From Fratercula arctica (lineage: Eukaryota; Chordata; Aves; Charadriiformes; Alcidae), in NCBI GenBank assembly GCA_947846985.1, contig CANTUZ010000023.1, forward strand, positions 2,437,677 to 2,501,676: a stretch of 64,000 nt of DNA, read 5' to 3'. Position 1 is the stretch's first letter. Every line of letters starts with the position of its first letter. A model generated the notes under the pieces. The model ran no database searches. It had not been told where the DNA came from and saw only the letters and a program-made list of their open reading frames with translations. Made by a program: the position numbers and the translations under genes. Below are positions 36,101 through 45,454 of this stretch, in pieces.

Positions 36101-39100
36101 GCAAGTTCAGTTCTTCCACAAACTGGGAAATGTTGAGATGGAGCGTGGGCTCTGCTGCATGGGATCATTGTTCAGTATCTCCGTACCTACTGAAAAGTAC
36201 CTGATGATAGATCCATGATATACTGCAATAACTCATTTTTAGCTTGTGTTTTTGCTTATAGAGTTCTATCCCTAGCCTTTAAAAAAATAAATTAAATACA
36301 TACATGTATATATTTGATTAATAGCACCTTGGTGCTAATGGTTTTTATTTTGAACTCCTTTGCACAGCACTTGAAGAAGCAGCAAAGCGCTTCCAGGAGC
36401 TGAAAGCACAAAGAGAAAGCAAAGAGGCATTAGAAATTGAAAGGAATTCAAGGAAACCTCCACCTTATAAACACATTAAAGTGAGTTGGCTCCTTTATTT
36501 TCCTGTTTTTATTCTGTGCATGAGTAAGCTATGTATTTAAACCAATATTTGCAACAATTCCAGTTTAAGGAAATTCAAATCAATCATTTTGCGGTTCTCT
36601 TCAAGAATCTTTTGTTCTGTCTTATAGTACCGTAACACGTTCTTTCAGCAGAGTATTTCTGAAAGAGGGTTAATGCTTGAAGAACAGTTTTACCTAAGGT
36701 AGAATTCTGCTGGCTGCAAGCTCACGTCATGTGTCTTAGATCCGTGCTGGCCATTACAACTTACTGAACTTTGTTAACGCTGAACTCCGTATGAGTGGGA
36801 ATACCGACTGCTCATCCTCCCGCAGTCGAGCTCTTGCCAGCAATTTTGGGGACACAGGGGCTTGGTGTTCCTTTAATGTTTTTTGTTTTAGTTGGAAGAA
36901 ATGCTAGTGATGAACTTGATAAACTTTGTGTGCTTTGAGTTCCTGAACTTTACTGGGGAGAGACTCGTGCTGTAGTGTCTGAAGTCATTGAGTTTTACTG
37001 TTCTTCACTAAAATTGCTTACTAGTGGCTTCTCTGAAGAGGGTACGTCCCCAGTGAGGTTGGCAGCTGAGTGGTGACAGATGCCATGTGCATGTGTCTGC
37101 TTCTGAATTGCAGGAAGTGTATTTGTTGTGACACACTAACCTTCAAAAGGGTCTAGAAGAAAAATGACGACATAATCATTATTTTCTTGCCTTCTCATGT
37201 CAGTTGAGGATTGGCCTCCAATAAAGCTGCTGCGTTTGTGCCCTTTGTGCATCGTCATCTTCATTTATTCTTTTTTTTCCTTTGTTCCGCAGTCCAACAA
37301 GGTGATAGGGAAGGTTCAGATTCAGGTGGCTGATCTGTCGGAAATCCCTCGCTGTAACTGCAAGCCGTCAGACGAGAACCCCTGTGGGCTGGAGTCGGAG
37401 TGTCTCAACAGGATGCTGCAGTACGAGTGCCACCCCCAGGTGTGCCCGGCGGGAGAGCGCTGTCAGAACCAGTGCTTCACCAAAAGACTCTACCCCGACG
37501 CCGAAATCATAAAAACTGATCGACGTGGATGGGGTCTCAGGACAAAAAGGAGCATTAAAAAGGTAGGATTACAAAGGACAGAGGTCGTGATAGCCATCGG
37601 CATAGTTTTATGTGAAATGTGAATACAGAAACAGCGCGTGGCTCTGCTGCCTTTTTCTTTTGAGTGAGCTTATTGCTTAGACGACAAATCCCTGGTGCAC
37701 ATAGGCACGTCTTGCCTACTTGATGGTTAAAATGTAATGCTTTTTGTGATGATTAGAGCATAGTTTTACAGGAAATGCTTTTTTTCTGTGCTGCTTCCCT
37801 TTATCATCATAAGAAGTAGTAAGTGTGGATTTCTTCTTTCTGTTTGCCTTTACTCTGCAGGGTGAATTTGTGAACGAGTATGTTGGTGAGCTAATTGATG
37901 AAGAAGAGTGCAGGCTGCGGATCAAACGTGCACATGAAAACAGTGTAACCAATTTTTATATGTTGACTGTAACCAAGGTAAATATTATGTCTTGTTCAAT
38001 ATAAACTGTTTATGGTTGAAGGTGGGGGCAAAATGCTGGCAGAAGCATCCTTCCACCTTTGGTGTACGCTCAGGGGAAGGGTCTGTGTTTCTCTTAACGG
38101 AATGCTGAAGAGCTGAAAGAGAAAGGCTGTGTCTCAGCTTGGGCACTCTCTGCCTGTTTCACTTCTGCTAGCACAAATATTCAGACACTTCTTCATAAAA
38201 TTAACTCTGCAGGGAAAACTTACCACTTAACTAATTTAAAATAAACATATTTATTGCTGCTTTAACCAGTAGTAGTCACTTGTCAGCAGAAAACCATTGT
38301 TTGTTTGTAAGTACTAAATATGTCTTTGTGGTTTTATTTGAAGGACCGGATAATAGATGCTGGCCCAAAGGGGAATTATTCTCGTTTTATGAACCATAGT
38401 TGTAATCCAAACTGTGAAACACAGAAATGGACAGTGAATGGCGACATTAGAGTCGGACTGTTTGCTCTTTGTGATATTCCTGCAGGTAGGAAGATGGCAC
38501 TGTTTTGCATGTCTACTTTTGTCTTGAAATGGCTAAGTTCCTAACTTGGCCATGTTTTTGGGTTTTCTTTCTGAAGTTACTTAATACCAGTGCCGTTTAT
38601 AGGAGCTTTGTCATTCATTGGAGTGGAATCAAATGTCTGAGTTCCGGTTTCAGCAGGGATCTTATAGTTAGAAATAGTTTGAAACTGAAAGCTCCTGTTA
38701 GAGCTAACTATGGGGTTTGCTGCAAAGCGCAGTGTTAACTCTGCGTCATGTAAATGCTTATCATATGCTTTCACCAATGTTTATTTGGTGTGGTGTTTTC
38801 TTTCCCTGGTAAGTGCTTTACCTGATCCGTCATTTTACCTGGCTCTGTGGGATAGTAACAGCTGGTGCTTTCAAAGTCAATGCACCATTCCAAGCTTGCC
38901 CTTTCAAAAGCAGCTGCTGCTGGGTCTCACAGAGCACAGAGAGAGAAATGCTATTGAAGTGTCATTGTCATGACGCTGTCTGTCCTCTGTGTCTGTGTGG
39001 GTCAACTGTTTTTCTTTAAATTTTAGGAATGGAGTTAACGTTTAATTATAACTTGGATTGCCTGGGCAATGGTAGGACCGAATGTCATTGTGGAGCAGAA

Positions 39101-41316
39101 AACTGCAGTGGTTTCCTAGGAGTGCGTCCAAAGGTACATGGATGAAAATTGAAGCTTCTCTTCCCAAATCCAGAGATCTAGTGAGAGTAGGGCAGAGAGG
39201 CGTTTCTTTTATTTACCTCTTTACTTTAGTCTGTGTAATACTTTGCACCCTTGAAAGTCTCTAAGGATTTTAGTTATGCACTGTAGTGCTGTTGTGTCTA
39301 GGGTGAAGTTCATTTACCAACTGTGTTAATTCAGATACATGGGAATGGGTATTTCTGGCTTTTATAGCTTAAAAGCTTTTTGAGTGCATTTAATTTGAGC
39401 ATAGTTCATGCAAATAATAACCCAAAGTTGATTAGATTAATTTTAATGCAAGGGGTTTATAAAGTGACTGTATGCTATGATCTTTGTAATTGCTAGACAG
39501 CATTTGCAACGGCAAATGAAGAGAAGGTGAAGAATGCAAAACTAAAGCAGAAGAAACGGAAAATAAAAACAGAACAGAAGCAGATGCATGAAGACAACTG
39601 TTTCCAGTGTGGAGATGGGGGAGAACTAGTCATGTGTGATAAAAAGGACTGTCCCAAAGCGTACCACCTCCTATGCCTTAACCTGACTCAGCCACCTTTT
39701 GGTAAGAGCAGTTGTGTGGCTGCCTATTCATCTTTTCTTCCTGCAGCAAGACAGTGTTTGAGCTGAAATGCAGTGTATTCATTTACATTAAATGCAGCAC
39801 GTTTGCCTTTCTAACACCACTCACTTCTAGCACCACATCAGGTGGCAGTGTTCCTAAATGAGAACCAAAGGACAGAGAGGCGTTGTAATACTTTCTAATG
39901 TTCTTCTTCTTGCACCTCTTTCTTTCCTTGGATTTATTTGGATTGAAATATAAGCATCATCTTGATGTCCCAAGGTCACCAAGTGCAAATCAAATGACAG
40001 TTCAAACCACTGACATAGCAAGCATGACGTGCAGGGCTCGATTAATCAGTAAATACGTTTAAATTATCTACCGAATCCTGATGGCATGTATCTTCCATTT
40101 GACTTTTTTCATGTTAGCTTTTTGTAGCTGGGGCTCAAATTATTCAGCAATACGACATCTTAATCCAATTGCAGGATTTTGTAAAAGTCGTCATCTCTTT
40201 CACCTTCCTGATTCCAAAGACTTCAGTGAAAATAATTGGAAGTCCAGTTTCGTCTATGATTAAATTAACCAAAAGGCTGCCATGAATGCAGCTGGATCTG
40301 TCACGTGTCTTTTCAGCATGTTAGAAACATGGAAGTTATCCTCAAAATAGCTTACTTGCTGGCACCAGCAGCAATTTCGGTTGGGTAACTAACTTAGTAA
40401 CCCAGCCAAAAGGGACTTCAGCGAGGCTCGGGCACAGCAGCGAGAATCACTGGCTTTTCCCCGTTGGCGACGTTCAGTGTGCCTTTGCAGCCTGAGGGCT
40501 CAGCACACGGTCACACAAGTACGTGTCTGAATGGTTTGGGGGATCTGGGGCTTTTTATGCTCAAATATTTTGTTTCAAACAACTTGTTCTGAGCCGTTTC
40601 TCACTTATTTTTCAAAACTAATGCATTCGGTCTTCTACATCAAAGTACACTGCCACTGAACTACATCTTAATTTGGAGATACCTGTCTAAGCGAGTGCTG
40701 TGTCCAGATCAATGAGAGGTGCTCACAAATCAGAAAAATGTACAAAAACAAACTCTGCATCTTGCAAGGACATTTGGTGCCTTGACGCCAGAGGAGGTTG
40801 ATCTAACTATTTTAAGCTCTGGTTGTGCAGGCAGCAATGTTTTCAGCCAAGTGAGGCCTGAAAAATGCAAAATGACTAAGAACTGTTTCCAGTCAGATTC
40901 TTGTAAATGAGAAGCAGAAGTTGCGACTACAGTAAGAGCTGATTTTTCTGAACTTCCTTTGCACTCATCTGAACAATTGCAACAAGGGGTAAGGGTTAAA
41001 GGCCAGTGCTGTCCCTGAAATGCACTAATTTCAGCTTTCTGTCTCTCTCTCCTCCCTTCCCCTCCCATCCCCAGGAAAGTGGGAATGTCCCTGGCATCAG
41101 TGCGACGTCTGTAGCAATCCTGCAGTTTCCTTCTGTGAGTTTTGCCCTCGTTCCTTCTGTAAAGATCACGAGAAGGGAGCCCTGGTGGCATCAGCGTTGG
41201 ATGGCCGTCTCTGCTGCTCCGCACATGACCCCAAATCTCCCGTGGCACCTGAGTACTGGAGCAAGATAAAGTGCAAATTGGAACCACAGAATCCTGTAGA
41301 AGAAGCAAAGGAGTGA
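11459..41316 (+). CDS. NSD3: NSD3 histone-lysine N-methyltransferase (complete, 23 coding exons)
   Basis: NSD3 (WHSC1L1) is a nuclear SET enzyme that mono- and dimethylates histone H3 lysine 36 and bridges BRD4 to chromatin. Coding exons: 11459-12142, 15771-15839, 16279-16438, 16882-17036, 17853-18356, 19186-19312, 23245-23345, 25782-25827, 26409-26539, 27102-27230, 27900-28026, 28443-28640, 29238-29408, 32519-32668, 34965-35121, 35703-35905, 36368-36480, 37293-37562, 37861-37977, 38344-38485, 39027-39133, 39497-39701, 41075-41316. All phases join; the sum is 4308 nt, 1435 aa (human form about 1437). Order: ET-binding KLKITKTI at about 158-165, PWWP1 (PWWP 283-286), PHD fingers from 703, PWWP2 (RWWP 970-973), AWS from about 1090, SET with NHSC 1221-1224, post-SET C1271-C1278, C-terminal PHD/C5HCH. 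The start has strong context (A at -3, G at +4) and an in-frame upstream stop. All junctions are GT-AG except the GC-AG one after 35121. No frameshift or premature stop is seen. Confidence 0.97.
12143..15770 (+). other. NSD3 intron 2
   Basis: A 3.6-kb intron with no supported exon. It contains the six-copy 18-bp tandem repeat at 13553-13660. Reading frames open through that repeat in several frames only because 18 is a multiple of three and the unit has no stop. Confidence 0.75.
13553..13660. repeat. 18-bp minisatellite, 6 perfect copies
   Basis: The unit CCCTTGCGCCCGCATTAT is repeated six times without a single change. An imperfect start of a copy (CCCTGCATAT) follows and a related CCTTGCCC precedes. 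Each unit has two CpGs in an otherwise AT-rich intron. Perfect identity implies recent expansion and likely length variation. Confidence 0.95.
15771..15839 (+). CDS. NSD3: NSD3 exon 3 (aa 229-251)
   Basis: A 69-nt phase 0-0 exon between CCTAG and GTTAGT. It encodes [15 protein letters not shown] and following residues, matching the vertebrate NSD3 linker before PWWP1. Being symmetric, it could be skipped without a frameshift. Confidence 0.9.
16279..16438 (+). CDS. NSD3: NSD3 exon 4, PWWP1 first half (aa 252-305)
   Basis: It encodes [20 protein letters not shown], the start of the first PWWP domain that reads methylated H3K36 nucleosomes. Aromatic-cage candidates W276, Y282 and W285 are present. 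It ends in phase 1 at AGAG|GTAAGG. Confidence 0.96.
16882..17036 (+). CDS. NSD3: NSD3 exon 5, PWWP1 second half (aa 305-356)
   Basis: It encodes [18 protein letters not shown] and a charged helical tail, completing PWWP1. Acceptor TTTTCAG, donor AAG|GTATGA, end phase 0. Confidence 0.95.
17853..18356 (+). CDS. NSD3: NSD3 exon 6 (aa 357-524)
   Basis: The largest exon after exon 2 (504 nt, phase 0-0). It has the conserved block [20 protein letters not shown] and a basic, low-complexity linker with a Glu/Pro run ([14 protein letters not shown]). It ends in a conserved [18 protein letters not shown] segment. Donor AAG|GTATGT. Confidence 0.95.
19186..19312 (+). CDS. NSD3: NSD3 exon 7 (aa 525-567)
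   Basis: A 127-nt Ser/Asn/Lys-rich linker exon ([15 protein letters not shown]...), more divergent than its neighbours. Acceptor after a long T tract, donor ACAG|GTAGGT, end phase 1. Confidence 0.9.
19313..23244 (+). other. NSD3 intron 7
   Basis: A 3.9-kb intron without supported exons. It has T-rich tracts near 22078-22098 and mixed unique-looking sequence. No repeat family was recognised. Confidence 0.65.
23245..23345 (+). CDS. NSD3: NSD3 exon 8 (aa 567-600)
   Basis: It encodes [19 protein letters not shown] and a basic KKKIKKEQ end, the nuclear-localisation-like linker of NSD3. Its donor GCAG|GTTGGC is weak. Reading through adds eight codons to a stop at 23370-23372. This weak donor precedes the candidate alternative terminal exon in intron 8. 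Confidence 0.92.
24260..24361 (+). other. Candidate alternative terminal coding exon (short NSD3)
   Basis: Acceptor CACTTCAG follows a roughly 70-nt pyrimidine-rich stretch. Spliced to exon 8 (phase 0), it adds 33 codons and TAA at 24359-24361. The tail includes the hydrophobic [21 protein letters not shown] region. Two AATAAA signals follow, at 24877 and 24969, with GT-rich sequence after the second. Mammalian NSD3 has a known short isoform that keeps PWWP1 and lacks SET. I cannot tell from sequence alone whether this is its counterpart; the mammalian form may diverge one exon later. Not part of the long CDS. Confidence 0.4.
24877..24974 (+). terminator. Two intronic poly(A) signals (AATAAA)
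   Basis: AATAAA occurs at 24877-24882 and 24969-24974 in a very AT-rich stretch of intron 8. GT-rich sequence lies 40-60 nt after the second, as at a real 3' end. These would serve the candidate short isoform. Confidence 0.4.
25270..25334. repeat. Strong inverted repeat in intron 8
   Basis: Arms 25270-25290 and 25314-25334 pair at 20 of 21 positions (mismatch 25281/25323) around a 23-nt GC-rich loop. Arm core: CTGGATAGAGC / GCTCTATCCAG and CTGCGAGGC / GCCTCGCAG. In RNA it would form a stable hairpin. Confidence 0.85.
25782..25827 (+). CDS. NSD3: NSD3 exon 9 (aa 601-616)
   Basis: A 46-nt micro-exon encoding [15 protein letters not shown], matching the NSD3 linker. Acceptor AACAG, donor AAAG|GTGAGT, end phase 1. 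Without it the frame is lost, so it is constitutive in the long form. Confidence 0.93.
26409..26539 (+). CDS. NSD3: NSD3 exon 10 (aa 616-659)
   Basis: It encodes [20 protein letters not shown] and a Ser/Asp-rich end, a conserved linker. Acceptor TTAAG, donor ACAG|GTAAAG, end phase 0. Confidence 0.95.
27102..27230 (+). CDS. NSD3: NSD3 exon 11 (aa 660-702)
   Basis: It encodes [19 protein letters not shown] and following residues, nearly invariant in NSD3. A 129-nt phase 0-0 exon just before the PHD cluster. Confidence 0.95.
27900..28026 (+). CDS. NSD3: NSD3 exon 12, PHD finger 1 (aa 703-745)
   Basis: It opens with [17 protein letters not shown] and continues FHLECLGL, the Cys4-His-Cys spacing of a PHD finger. 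Acceptor TTCAAG, donor AATG|GTGAGT, end phase 1. Confidence 0.95.
28443..28640 (+). CDS. NSD3: NSD3 exon 13, PHD fingers 1-2 (aa 745-811)
   Basis: It encodes [29 protein letters not shown] and [15 protein letters not shown], zinc-ligand rows of the second PHD. Acceptor ACAAG after a T-rich tract, donor AAAG|GTGAGA. Confidence 0.95.
29238..29408 (+). CDS. NSD3: NSD3 exon 14, PHD finger 3 region (aa 811-868)
   Basis: It encodes [20 protein letters not shown], the SNHSK segment and GFCFVCARG, part of the PHD-cluster extension. 171 nt, phase 1-1. Confidence 0.95.
29409..32518 (+). other. NSD3 intron 14
   Basis: A 3.1-kb intron with no supported exon. GC content rises sharply around 31500-31770 with several CpGs, then falls back. 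No open frame there resembles a known family. Confidence 0.6.
32519..32668 (+). CDS. NSD3: NSD3 exon 15 (aa 868-918)
   Basis: It encodes [20 protein letters not shown], then [17 protein letters not shown]. 150 nt, phase 1-1, so skipping removes 50 residues in frame. A mammalian NSD3 isoform lacking about 49 residues in this area is known, which makes a cassette use plausible. Confidence 0.94.
32669..34964 (+). other. NSD3 intron 15
   Basis: A 2.3-kb intron with no supported exon. It has a GC-rich patch at about 33115-33310, a 23-T run (33637-33659), an AT-rich stretch near 34060-34140 and a 23-bp direct duplication (34580-34602 and 34611-34633). Confidence 0.65.
34580..34633. repeat. 23-bp direct duplication
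   Basis: Copies 34580-34602 and 34611-34633 differ at one base (TTTGGCCATGCCCAAAG / TTTGGCCGTGCCCAAAG plus AAATAA) and are separated by 8 nt. Confidence 0.9.
34965..35121 (+). CDS. NSD3: NSD3 exon 16, PHD finger 4 and PWWP2 start (aa 918-970)
   Basis: It encodes [32 protein letters not shown] and [10 protein letters not shown]. The reading frame requires the exon to end at TACAG (35121), followed by GCAAGT rather than GT, so intron 16 is GC-AG. The split codon AG|G restores Arg970 before WWP. Confidence 0.95.
35122..35702 (+). other. NSD3 intron 16, GC-AG type
   Basis: The 5' splice site is CAG|GCAAGT and the 3' site TTTTCAG. The flanking codons (TAC AG | G TGG TGG CCA) allow no GT donor within the exon end. 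GC donors are a small known class in vertebrates and nearly always have this strong consensus. Confidence 0.92.
35703..35905 (+). CDS. NSD3: NSD3 exon 17, PWWP2 (aa 970-1038)
   Basis: It encodes [20 protein letters not shown] and the [20 protein letters not shown] core, the second PWWP domain. Here the motif is RWWP rather than PWWP. Acceptor TTTTCAG, donor AAAG|GTAAAA. Confidence 0.96.
36368..36480 (+). CDS. NSD3: NSD3 exon 18 (aa 1038-1075)
   Basis: It encodes [20 protein letters not shown] and KPPPYKHIK, a charged helix linking PWWP2 to AWS. Donor AAA|GTGAGT, end phase 0. Confidence 0.95.
37293..37562 (+). CDS. NSD3: NSD3 exon 19, AWS domain and SET start (aa 1076-1165)
   Basis: It encodes the AWS cysteine cluster ([36 protein letters not shown]) and [14 protein letters not shown], the first SET strand with the S-adenosylmethionine-binding GWG. 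Codon use is GC-richer than in the neighbouring exons. Confidence 0.97.
37861..37977 (+). CDS. NSD3: NSD3 exon 20, SET core (aa 1166-1204)
   Basis: It encodes [20 protein letters not shown] and [12 protein letters not shown] of the SET fold. 117 nt, phase 0-0, acceptor CTGCAG, donor AAG|GTAAAT. Confidence 0.97.
38344..38485 (+). CDS. NSD3: NSD3 exon 21, SET catalytic exon (aa 1205-1252)
   Basis: It encodes [20 protein letters not shown] followed by NPNCETQKW. The NHSC motif at 1221-1224 contacts cofactor and forms the SET pseudoknot. Intact catalytic residues argue for an active enzyme. Confidence 0.97.
39027..39133 (+). CDS. NSD3: NSD3 exon 22, SET end and post-SET (aa 1252-1287)
   Basis: It encodes [15 protein letters not shown], with the ELTFNYN strand, then [17 protein letters not shown], the zinc-binding post-SET cysteines. 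Donor AAAG|GTACAT, end phase 0. Confidence 0.97.
39497..39701 (+). CDS. NSD3: NSD3 exon 23, C-terminal PHD first half (aa 1288-1356)
   Basis: It encodes a lysine-rich helix ([15 protein letters not shown]), then [18 protein letters not shown] and [14 protein letters not shown], the fifth PHD finger. Acceptor TGCTAG; the nearby ACAG three bases later would break the frame. Confidence 0.95.
41075..41316 (+). CDS. NSD3: NSD3 exon 24, C-terminal PHD/C5HCH (aa 1356-1435, stop)
   Basis: It encodes [44 protein letters not shown] and EYWSKIKCK, ending EEAKE then TGA at 41314-41316. The C5HCH ligands are complete. Confidence 0.97.
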
Positions 41317-41761
41317 ATTTGGTTAAAAACGAACAAGGGAGGGGCGAAGAGGGGCAAACAGGCGATGAACTTGAAGAGACTGCTACGACACATTCAGTCT
41401 TTGTCATCGGAGCCGTGGTGTGTGAGCTGGGAACGGGACCATTTAATCTTAGCAAGCAGAAGCAGGCAGTGGTGTTTGTTTTTTATTGTTTGGTCTTTCT
41501 TTTACCCTTGAATGTGCCACAGCAGCTCTTACTGTCGGAAACCAGAAACGTCTTGGCCTTCAAAGAAAAACGTAGACCTTTCGACAGTGAAAAGAATATT
41601 CTGTTTAAAATATGTTCTTTGAGTGTAGAAAGCAAAGCATAGCAACATATTTATTTATTTAATTTTTAAAGGGTGTTGAAGATCTGTTTCTGATCAGTCA
41701 ACGTGTCTTTAAAAACAAAATAGCAAAGCCAACATAACTTTTATGTCTAGTTTACGAAAAG

Positions 41762-41767
41762 AATAAA
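41762..41767 (+). terminator. NSD3 proximal poly(A) signal
   Basis: AATAAA lies 445 nt after the stop, within AGAATAAAGCC. GT-rich sequence follows (GTGTAAC, then GATGTGGGTTT), fitting a short 3'UTR form. Confidence 0.55.
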
Positions 41768-44700
41768 GCCTCCCCACTCTGTGTAACACTGAGATGCTGT
41801 AACGACAGATGTGGGTTTCGGACCAGGTGACCCTGAAATGCCTCCATTCCAGTACTTATTTTTAAAGGCATTTTGAGAAGGTAGGTTATGTATCATGTTA
41901 ACGTATGAATATTATTGTAAGGCGTTTCCTGTGAGAAATCAGGTGTATGACTTCTTGGAAGTGCTTGTAACACGAGATCTGGTATTGGTTAAGGAGGGCA
42001 GAAATCATAGTTCCTTGCTCGAGAGCTATAATCGATGTTTGCAGGCAGGTGGAAATTCAGAAGGAGCTTAATTGCACAGTGGTCATTCCTTTATCCCACC
42101 TCATTTGGAAAACCTTTGTAGTTAGGAGAGCTTCCCGGCTCGGGCACGTACTGCAGCTCACTCAGGTGGCAGCGGGAGCTCTGCCATTGAGTTCTGTAGG
42201 TGGAGGATTGTTCTGTGCCTGTGTGTTTGTCACCTGCCAAGTCTGTGCTTGTTTTATGGCAGTTATATTACTGGGATTCTTTATTGCCGCCTTCTCAGAC
42301 TCTCATTAGCTTCAAAAGAAATTTGAGCGCTGAAGGAATCCGACCCATGTGCATGTTTGTTTTGATTGAATGTTTAGATTTTTTTGCTGAGAGAGCTCTT
42401 CTAACTTTAATCGTCATTGTTAATGAAGCTAAGAAAAATCTCAGCACTTCTTCAATGAACAGGGTATTTTCTGTGTCTGGGGAACGGGGCCGCATTCACA
42501 GCAGCCAACTTCAGCCTCTTGAGATGATTCTCTCTTGGATTTCTTCTGTTCATCAGAGAGACGGGCTCCTTCAGTGAGGCTTTTGAAGTGGCTTAGGCAG
42601 GCTCCTGCTCCAGACTTTCTTTCGAAAACTTGTCCTCTTCCATTCCTGTGCAAGGAGCCTGGGGGTTCCAGTTTCCCCAGGCTGAAGTTAGGCTGTGCTG
42701 AGCCGCCTCCCCTGGCCCTGCGTCGTACACAGCGCTCTGCCTCTCCCCCTGCCCTGGTGCAGTTAGTGTATTTTTGACTTGTACGCTGAAATTAGCTGGC
42801 TTTTTGCTAATGGGTATTGAAAACAGTCACAAATGAAAAGAACTAGTATCAAGTGTTGCTGGCATCTGGCTAAATTAAGTCTTTGAATTAAGAACCTTGT
42901 CTCTGGAAAACTGCTTACATAAACCTACGGGAATGTGGTGACTTCTCAGTTCAAGAAAATAGTAGGCTGAGAAAGTACACGTGGGAGTTTAGAACACGTC
43001 TTGCCTCTGGCTGGTGTCCTCAAATTTATGTACCGGGGGGGAGGATTTTTTTGCGTGCAATTGTACAATTACAAAATACACTACAGTCTCTTTAAGCAGC
43101 CGCTGTGCCATGGAACTGATCTGGCAGTTCGTCTTGTGAACGCCTGCAGGCGCCTTTCCTACAGACTGGAGGTGCCTGGGGTGGGACGGCTCTGCGGGTC
43201 TCCTGGGTCGCTTCACGGTACAGGGGGCTCCTGGGATCTCTAAAGCACTTCATCTCGTGGTCCGTACTGCAGTGAATGTCTGAAACACTACTCTTGCTTG
43301 AAAGCAGTGCTATATTTTGGTATTTTTTACAAAAAAAAAATTTACAAAAAGGATTTTATTTTTCTTAACATTTTGTGTGATAAATGTCTCTTTTTAAGCT
43401 CTTACTGGGGGTGTTGAACCTTTTCAGAAATTCCAAATGTAGCTCTTGCTACCGTGTCTGTAAGGCCCAATGTGTTTACTTTATATTATTTATTAGGCTT
43501 GGTGATGTTCAAATGATTTTTCTCTGTGAGCAGTCTGAATTTTGCAGAACTGCTGCGGTGCGAGTGCACCCCCCTGCTTTTCCACGCGGTGTCCACGGGA
43601 CGCGCTGACGGGAGGGGACGGTGTGGCAGCACCGGGACCCTCACCAGGGAGCAGGCGAGAGCCACCAGCCTCGGTCACCAGCCGGGACCTGCTGCTGGGA
43701 CGTGCCGGGGTGCCGAGTGTCACAGAGCACGCGGAGGTTCACAGAAGGCTTAAAAACTTGTAAAATGCTGTGAATTGAGGCCTGCTGCTACTCCTGTGCC
43801 GTGCTGCTCGATGTCTTGGTTAACTTTGTTTTCAAACTTCTTACAGGTGCTCCTTTTTTCCACCAAAAAAAAAAAAAAAAAAGATTAATAATAGCCAACA
43901 GCTGGGCTTGGACTTTAAAGGGAAAATAGATTGGTTTATAAGCTTGTACAACTTAGGAACAGAGAGTCTGAACTGGATTTCACGCTACTGGAGAGAAGGT
44001 GAATCTTTCAAAAAACTTTAATAGTCTTAGATAAGAAAATACCTAATTCAAAGTATCTTGGTAACTGTAGGGGGTTTGTTCTTTATGCCAAACACAAAAG
44101 GTTAAAATACACATTTTAACTATTTCTTTGCAAACTGAGTAACGATAATGCAATTCCTTTGTAAGGAAAAGATCGAATAGCTGCTTTGCTTATTTGGCAC
44201 CAGCAGAGGGCGAGTCAGTTGCTGAATTAAATTTGTGGGGTCTCTAAAATGAGATAATTAATACTGGGTATTTTGGTGGCTTCATGCTGAGGCCTGGAAG
44301 AAATCCACAGAGCTGCTGGTGATTTCGGTTGGGAAATTCTGCTGTTTAAGACTGTCAGTTGTTCCTTACCGCAATGCACCCTCGTGCTTTTTTCCCTTAC
44401 TTTTGCTTTAATTTTTTGCCACAGCGCCGCGCTTCTGGCAAAGGCCGGGCTCCAGCGCTGTCAGCCGGGTGCTCTCGCGTCGGGGCTGCGCTGCAAAGTT
44501 ACCGGATTTTGTTGTTTAGCGGAGCTTTTCCTCTCCGGTCGCACCTTAGCGCAGCGCAGAGGCTCTGCAGGCCATGGCCAGCGGTGCAGGGGCTGGTCAC
44601 TGCCCTTCTCTACAGACACGGGGTGAGCGTTAGTTATTGCAGCTTCCGCATCAGTGGTATAGGCTTGGCCTGTCGACGGACTGTTGAAGGCGTTTGCAGC

Positions 44701-44941
44701 TCAGGAAGGATAACGTTAAAGGCAATTTTGTGGGCAAATTACCTTCTCTGGTCACCACCATGGTCTTAGAGAATCTGTTAAAATGGACTAATAGGGCTGG
44801 AATGTTTAATTTTGGCCTTTCTTCTAAAAAACCTTCTTGTATCTTAATTTCAGGATAGTATGGGAAAGACACAATTACTAGACGTAATTAACAATGAGCA
44901 TAAAATCTGTATATATGGAAACTTTACAGAAATATGTGGGT

Positions 44942-44969
44942 GGGGCGGGGGAGGAGGGTGGGAGGGGGG
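44942..44969 (+). other. Quadruplex-like G-rich run in NSD3 3' UTR
   Basis: Five or more runs of three to six G separated by 1-4 nt on the sense strand satisfy the usual G-quadruplex pattern. Folding in RNA is inferred. Confidence 0.6.
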
Positions 44970-45070
44970 ATGTCCAACGCTGGTACGAAGTAGTCACTTT
45001 AACATTGAAACCTCTGCCTCATTGAATTCAGGGTTTAATGTACTTGAAGCTCTGCGGTTCCTTATACAGC

Positions 45071-45454
45071 TTTTTTTTTTTTATTTATACATAACTTTCT
45101 TTTTTTTTTTTTTTATACTACATTGACAATGTCTTTGACGTCCCTGAAGTCACTTTCCGCTCCCGCTGTACAGTGAGTCTCTGGCAAACGGCGAGCGTTC
45201 CCAAGCGCCGTCCGGGTTGTGCGTGTCCCCACGGGGGGTGTTGCATGAGAGACGGCAGCCGGGGGGGGGGGGGAGCGCTGCCCGTTTGCCTTCCGTTTCT
45301 CATCAGCTTTCCCCCGCCGTTTATCTTTGTGTAGCAAAAACATTTGCACTTACGATACACTCCTACACTTTGGATGTATTCACGATGTTGTTCTGAGGAA
45401 AAAAAAAAAAAAAAGGGCAAAAAAAAAAAAAAAGCCAAAAAAAAAAAAAAAAAA
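45071..45454 (+). repeat. U- and A-tracts in NSD3 3' UTR
   Basis: T tracts at 45071-45082 and 45100-45114, a 13-G run at 45261-45273, and A tracts at 45399-45414, 45419-45433 and 45437-45454. The T and A tracts flank a GC-rich segment. Confidence 0.85.

Larger units (their letters stand above)
15840..41074 (+). other. Remaining NSD3 introns
   Basis: Introns longer than 300 nt not described elsewhere are 15840-16278, 16439-16881, 17037-17852, 18357-19185, 25828-26408, 26540-27101, 27231-27899, 28027-28442, 28641-29237, 35122-35702, 35906-36367, 36481-37292, 37978-38343, 38486-39026, 39134-39496 and 39702-41074. I see no further exon, RNA gene or recognisable mobile element in them. They are AT-rich with normal pyrimidine tracts before the acceptors. 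Confidence 0.6.

Noticed and set aside
40730..41455. 241-codon minus-strand frame over NSD3 exon 24
   Set aside because: It is a shadow of the real plus-strand exon, with no recognisable domain and no matching splice sites.
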